DNA of 8,001 nucleotides from Acidimicrobiaceae bacterium (GTDB lineage Bacteria > Actinomycetota > Acidimicrobiia > Acidimicrobiales > MedAcidi-G1), in NCBI GenBank assembly GCA_002727895.1, contig PBUO01000071.1, positions 17,668 to 25,668 on the forward strand. The letters run 5' to 3'. Positions 4,807 to 8,001 of this stretch are shown in pieces. Position 1 is the first letter of the stretch; each line of letters starts with the position of its first letter. The notes under the pieces were generated by a model, which was not told where the DNA came from, did no database searches, and was given only the letters and a program-made list of their open reading frames with translations. The position numbers and the translations under genes are program-made.

Positions 4807-6110
4807 CAGCCAACCACGATGGGGACCGGCGGCACCTGGTTCTGCGGCGCCATGCCCGGGCAGCCCTTGCCGGTGTCTGGCACCTCGGCGTAGTCGATGC
4901 CCGAGGCCACGTGGGCCTTGGTCGGGCAGTGCTCATCGGCCAGGGCCTGCAGGGCGGCCACGTCGAACCGGTAGAGCTCGGCCGCGTTCGTGGTCAGCAG
5001 CTTGGTGGCCTCGTCCTCGGTCATCCGCCCGAAGGTGAGGCGCAGGTGCTCGTCGGTGTGGGGGTTAGATCCCTCAATGTGCGGGTAGTCAGAGCCCCAC
5101 ATGACCTTGTCGAGGCCGATCTCGCGCACCACCTCGGTCTCGCTGGGCCGCAGGAAGCTGGCCCCCACGTGGCACTGGCGCTGCCAGTACTCGCTGGGCG
5201 TGAGCGACATCCCGGCGACGGCCATGCCCCCGAAGATGGCCTCCGAGCCGTACTCGGAGTACTTCATCCGCTCGTGGAACGAGTCCAGCTTGGCCAGGGT
5301 CTCGGGCACCCAGGCCGTGCCGCTCTCGGTGTTGACCCACTGGAGGTCGGGGTGGCGTTCGAACACGCCGGAGAACATGAGGTGCCAGAGCGCCCGCTGG
5401 CTCCACCAGGTGACCTCGAGCATGAACATGGCCAACGAGGCTGGGAAGTGGTTGCCGAAGTCGGGCGTGGCCCCACCGGAGTGATGGTTGAGCGGCATGC
5501 CGCAGGCCTCGGCAGCCGCCCAGATGGGCTCGTACTTCTTGGCGTACAGCGGCTCGAACGGTGAGTCGGGCGGCGTGCCGGGTACGAGGATCCCGCCCCG
5601 TAGGCCGTTCTCGGCTGCCCACTCGATCTCGGCCACCGAACCCTCGACGTCGCCGAGGAAGATCTGGCAGATGCCGGCACGCCGCTCGGGGGCCAGGGAC
5701 ACGAAATCCAGGAGCCAGCGGTTGTGGGCCTGGAGGCCGGCCCACCGGTGGTCCATCTCGTCGCTGTAGGCCGGGGCCTCGAACTGGCTGGCCGCCGCCG
5801 GGGCGAACGGAGGCTGGGTGTTCGGGAACAGCACCGCGGCCACCACGCCGTCGGCCTCCTGCTCGCGCAGGCGCCGGTCGGAGTCGTAGTTGCGGTTGCC
5901 GTCCACGACCGGGTCGCCGTCGACGCCCACGTTCAGCGGAGAGCGCTCGGCGTCCTTGAACGCCTCGGCGGTGCGGCGCTGGCCCTCCTCGATGCCCGTG
6001 GCCCACACGTCGAAGTCCTCGTGGTACTTCGACGGCAGGTACTCCTTGTAGTCCCACAGCCCGGCCCCGCAGTGGGTGTCGGCCGAGATGACAACGTGAT
6101 GCTCGCTCAT
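4806..6110 (-). CDS. Amidohydrolase-2 family metal-dependent hydrolase (434 residues)
   Basis: This TIM-barrel hydrolase belongs to the amidohydrolase-2 group, which includes ACMSD-type decarboxylases and related C-C or C-O cleaving enzymes. The N-terminal strand VVISADTHCG carries the D11-x-H13 metal motif. LNHHSGG (residues 208-214) supplies the mid-barrel histidine, and MWGSDYPHIEGS (337-348) supplies the late catalytic aspartate D341. NAAELYRFD (375-383) is the usual terminal helix of the family. Beyond it is a 50-residue tail (about 385-434) with CPGM and a Pro/Val-rich end, which the sister protein lacks. The ATG at 6110 has GAGAGGGAG just upstream; a longer frame to 6158 overlaps the preceding gene and is less likely. 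It is 28 bases downstream of its paralogue and overlaps the SDR start, so all three are one operon. The family assignment is firm; the substrate is not. Confidence 0.88.
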   Translation of the reverse strand: MSEHHVVISADTHCGAGLWDYKEYLPSKYHEDFDVWATGIEEGQRRTAEAFKDAERSPLNVGVDGDPVVDGNRNYDSDRRLREQEADGVVAAVLFPNTQPPFAPAAASQFEAPAYSDEMDHRWAGLQAHNRWLLDFVSLAPERRAGICQIFLGDVEGSVAEIEWAAENGLRGGILVPGTPPDSPFEPLYAKKYEPIWAAAEACGMPLNHHSGGATPDFGNHFPASLAMFMLEVTWWSQRALWHLMFSGVFERHPDLQWVNTESGTAWVPETLAKLDSFHERMKYSEYGSEAIFGGMAVAGMSLTPSEYWQRQCHVGASFLRPSETEVVREIGLDKVMWGSDYPHIEGSNPHTDEHLRLTFGRMTEDEATKLLTTNAAELYRFDVAALQALADEHCPTKAHVASGIDYAEVPDTGKGCPGMAPQNQVPPVPIVVG

Positions 6111-6138
6111 CGGTCTCCCTCTCGTCTTGGTATCCGGC

Positions 6139-7419
6139 TCACCCGTACTGCATCTCACAGCCGTACTCGTCCAGCCACCAGCGGGCGGTGCGCACCGCGT
6201 CGGCCGGCGTGCGGACGTCCAGCGCCTGGCCCAGGTCCTCCGGGGTGGGGCCGATGCGGTCGGCCACGGCCTGCAGGCCGGCCTCGTCGAGGCCGTAGCA
6301 GTCCACGGCGTTCAGGCCCAGCAGGCGGCGGGTGTCCTCGACGGTGGCGTCCTGGAAGTCGTTCCGGAGCCGGGCCCGGGTATTGGGCCACGACCCCTCG
6401 GGGTGCGGGTAGTCGGTACCCCACATGAGGGCGTCGATGCCGTTGACGTGGCGGCGGCGAACCTCCTCGCGGGACATGGTCGAGGCCCCGATGAAGACAT
6501 TGTCGCCGAAGTACTCCGACGGCAGCCGGGAGATGAGGCCCTTCATCCGCGAGCCCATCTTCTTGACCTTGAAGCTGGCCCCGAAGTTGACGTCGGCCTT
6601 CCACAGCAGGTCTCCCACCCAATACGAGCCGCACTCCACGACCGCGTACCGCAGGTTCGGGTACTTGTCGAACTTCCCGGAGAACAGCAACTGCCACAGG
6701 ATCCGGTGGGTCCAGAACGGGACCTCGGAGATGTACATGGCCACGTTCTCGTCGTAGGCGTCGAAGTCGGCCTCGCCGGAGTGGGTGTGGACGACCAGGC
6801 CGGCGTCGGCGCACGCGGCCCAGAAGCGGTCGTAGTAGTCGGAACCGTAGGGCGGGTGGTCGTGCCACAGGGTGGGCACCATGACGCCGCGGATGCCGGG
6901 CTTGCCGGCCAGGGACTCGACCTCCTTCACGGCCTCGTCCACGTCGTGGACCACGGGCACGAGGGCCACGCCGGCCCGCCGCACCGGATCGGTGGCGCAG
7001 AACTCCTCCAGCCATCGGTTGTGGGCCCGGGCGCCGCCGAAGGCCTGGCGGGGGTCGGTGATCTGCCCGGCGGCCAGGCCGGCGCCGAAGGGCGGCGACT
7101 CCTGGCCGGTGACGGCGTCGCCGTCGGCGAAGATGATCTCTCCGGCCACGCCGTCGGCGTCCAGCACGGGGTCGCGCACTTCGGGGTCGTAGGCGCCCTG
7201 GAGGCCCCACTCGTTCTCCCGCTCCCACTGCTCGACGAACTCCCCGTTGAGCTCCTCGGCGACGCGGCGATGTTCGTGGCGTTCGGCCACGTAGTCGTCG
7301 AACTCGGCGTGCAGGGCCGGGTCGAGGTACTCGCGGTACTCCTCGCACTGCAGGCCGGCGTGCGTGTCGGATGAGACGACGATGTACGGCTCGGTCCCGG
7401 TGCTGACCTCTCGCTCCAT
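6139..7419 (-). CDS. Amidohydrolase-2 family metal-dependent hydrolase (426 residues)
   Basis: This is the first gene of the leftward operon and a divergent paralogue of the next one. The metal motif D18-x-H20 lies in YIVVSSDTHAG. HTHSGEADFD (residues 211-220) carries the mid-barrel histidines, and LMWGTDYPHPEGSWPN (331-346) carries the catalytic D336. NAVDCYGLD (370-378) is the family's terminal helix. The two proteins share the order of these blocks and patterns such as AHNRWL (132-137 here) and the WHxLxFSGxF-type segment (LWQLLFSGKF, 241-250). ATG 7419 is chosen because GAGGGAG lies 8 bases upstream and the protein then begins like its family; the frame stays open to 7530 but that extension crosses the promoter region. 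Known relatives hydrolyse or decarboxylate cyclic and aromatic acids, so a catabolic role is likely; the substrate is unknown. Confidence 0.88.
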   Translation of the reverse strand: MEREVSTGTEPYIVVSSDTHAGLQCEEYREYLDPALHAEFDDYVAERHEHRRVAEELNGEFVEQWERENEWGLQGAYDPEVRDPVLDADGVAGEIIFADGDAVTGQESPPFGAGLAAGQITDPRQAFGGARAHNRWLEEFCATDPVRRAGVALVPVVHDVDEAVKEVESLAGKPGIRGVMVPTLWHDHPPYGSDYYDRFWAACADAGLVVHTHSGEADFDAYDENVAMYISEVPFWTHRILWQLLFSGKFDKYPNLRYAVVECGSYWVGDLLWKADVNFGASFKVKKMGSRMKGLISRLPSEYFGDNVFIGASTMSREEVRRRHVNGIDALMWGTDYPHPEGSWPNTRARLRNDFQDATVEDTRRLLGLNAVDCYGLDEAGLQAVADRIGPTPEDLGQALDVRTPADAVRTARWWLDEYGCEMQYG

Positions 7420-7449
7420 GGCGGATGGCTCCCTCGTCAGTCGGCTCCT

Positions 7450-7461
7450 CGGGGATCCCCG
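7450..7461. repeat. Perfect 12-base palindrome in the amidohydrolase leader
   Basis: CGGGGATCCCCG is a perfect palindrome in the 161-base divergent region (7420-7580), about 30 bases upstream of the amidohydrolase start. It could be a protein site or a small leader hairpin. In DNA this GC-rich, a chance palindrome is also plausible. Confidence 0.25.
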
Positions 7462-7476
7462 GTCGGGATTACCTTG

Positions 7477-7507
7477 GACACCGTCACATAATCTCTTGTA
7501 CACTGTC
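7477..7507. promoter_or_regulatory. Candidate operator in the divergent region
   Basis: The most AT-rich part of the gap between the amidohydrolase operon and the right TetR gene holds a 31-base imperfect inverted repeat. The outer arms GACAccGT (7477-7484) and ACacTGTC (7500-7507) are symmetric at six of eight positions, with TGTACA (7497-7502) near the right arm. A TetR dimer made from the adjacent gene could bind here and control both directions. I could not identify a convincing -35/-10 pair in either direction. Confidence 0.3.
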
Positions 7508-7580
7508 GCAGAGAATCCGCCCGAAGGCAACCCGGGCGGCCCGACACGGGGAACGCACGGGGCCGGAAGGGAGGCGCGAC

Positions 7581-8001
7581 ATGGCCAACGGGAACGGCAC
7601 CGGTCGGCGGGCCGGGCTCGACGCCGACGACATCCTCGACCGCGCCCTGGCCCTCGTGGAGGCCGAGGGCGCGGCGGCCCTGACCATGCGTCGCCTAGCC
7701 GCCGAACTGGGCGTGGCCACCACCTCCATCTACTGGCACGTCGGCAACCGCGACGACCTGGTCACCGCGGCGATCCGCCGCCACGGTGACCGGGTGGCCC
7801 GCACCCCGGTGGACGGCGACACGCCGCGCCAGCGGGTCCTCCACGTGGCCCGCCTCATCTGGCAGAACTCGCTGGAGCACCGGGAGGTCACCCGACTGGC
7901 CGCCGAGCACGGCGCCTCGACGCTGCACGCCCGACCGCTCGAGTTGGCCATGGCCCGGGAGTTGGAGGCGGCCGGCGTGGTCGGCGAGGCGGCACGCGAC
8001 G
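7581..8001 (+). CDS. TetR/AcrR-family transcriptional regulator (C-terminus beyond window)
   Basis: The frame is open from ATG 7581 to the right edge (140 codons). The N-terminal DNA-binding domain is textbook TetR: DDILDRALALVEAEG (residues about 16-30), TMRRLAAELGVATTSIYWHV (36-55), then GNRDDLVTAAI. The recognition helix VATTSIYWHVGNRDDL matches the family consensus closely. A helical ligand domain begins near residue 80 and is truncated by the window. GGAAGGGAGG lies about 6 bases before the ATG and fixes the start. The gene is divergent from the two amidohydrolases and the SDR, the usual arrangement for a local repressor of a catabolic operon. The inducer is unknown; it may be a substrate or intermediate of the hydrolases. 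Confidence 0.88.
   Translation, partial: MANGNGTGRRAGLDADDILDRALALVEAEGAAALTMRRLAAELGVATTSIYWHVGNRDDLVTAAIRRHGDRVARTPVDGDTPRQRVLHVARLIWQNSLEHREVTRLAAEHGASTLHARPLELAMARELEAAGVVGEAARD

Noticed and set aside
5089..6057. Alternative minus-strand frame inside the 434-residue amidohydrolase
   Set aside because: Arg/Gly/Pro-rich shadow; the chosen frame carries the D-x-H, NHH and WGSDYPH motifs.
6127..7374. Long plus-strand frame of 415 codons opposite the 426-residue amidohydrolase
   Set aside because: Val/Gly/His-rich antisense product without motifs; the minus strand encodes a complete family member with a ribosome site.
1..8001. CRISPR arrays, tRNA or rRNA genes, insertion sequences, phage genes
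   Set aside because: I saw no regularly spaced repeats, no tRNA cloverleaf or rRNA-like conserved stretch, and no transposase, integrase or terminal inverted repeats.

Overview
The window is very GC-rich, with strong G/C bias at third codon positions, purine-rich Shine-Dalgarno sites or apparently leaderless starts, TetR-family regulators, and amidohydrolase-2 and short-chain dehydrogenase (SDR) paralogues. This fits a high-GC actinobacterium, perhaps an Acidimicrobiia-like lineage; the taxon is an inference, since no rRNA or other marker is present. The many long open frames opposite or overlapping the genes listed here are GC-driven shadows.

Left block (1-1297, minus strand). A TetR-family regulator (1297-689) overlaps by ATGA the start of a sugar-phosphate isomerase/epimerase-like gene (692-245). 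That gene is broken twice: a frameshift at a run of six C, and an apparent internal deletion that removes the middle of the barrel. After a 108-base gap comes the N-terminus of a lipoprotein (136 leftward) that runs off the window.

Central block (1356-3837, plus strand), divergent from the TetR gene. Three genes overlap tightly: a conserved 358-residue protein of unknown function (1356-2432), a UGSC-family selenoprotein (2426-2965) and an SDR oxidoreductase (2962-3837). The selenoprotein gene is read through an in-frame TGA at 2699-2701, giving ...Asp-Sec-Gly-Ser-Cys..., and a bacterial SECIS-like hairpin follows. A conventional gene caller would split or truncate it. The 58-base divergent promoter carries phased TGTC repeats and a 19-base inverted repeat, a plausible operator for the TetR protein.

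Right block (7419-3880, minus strand), convergent on the central block. Two amidohydrolase-2 family metal hydrolases (7419-6139 and 6110-4806) are followed by a second SDR (4806-3880), which starts on the last base of the preceding stop codon. A second TetR-family gene (7581 onward, plus strand, cut by the window edge) is divergent from this operon and probably regulates it.

Together this looks like an accessory catabolic or redox region made of two regulated cassettes. One pairs a Sec-x-x-Cys redox protein and its partner with an SDR; the other pairs two amidohydrolases with an SDR. The substrates cannot be read from the sequence.
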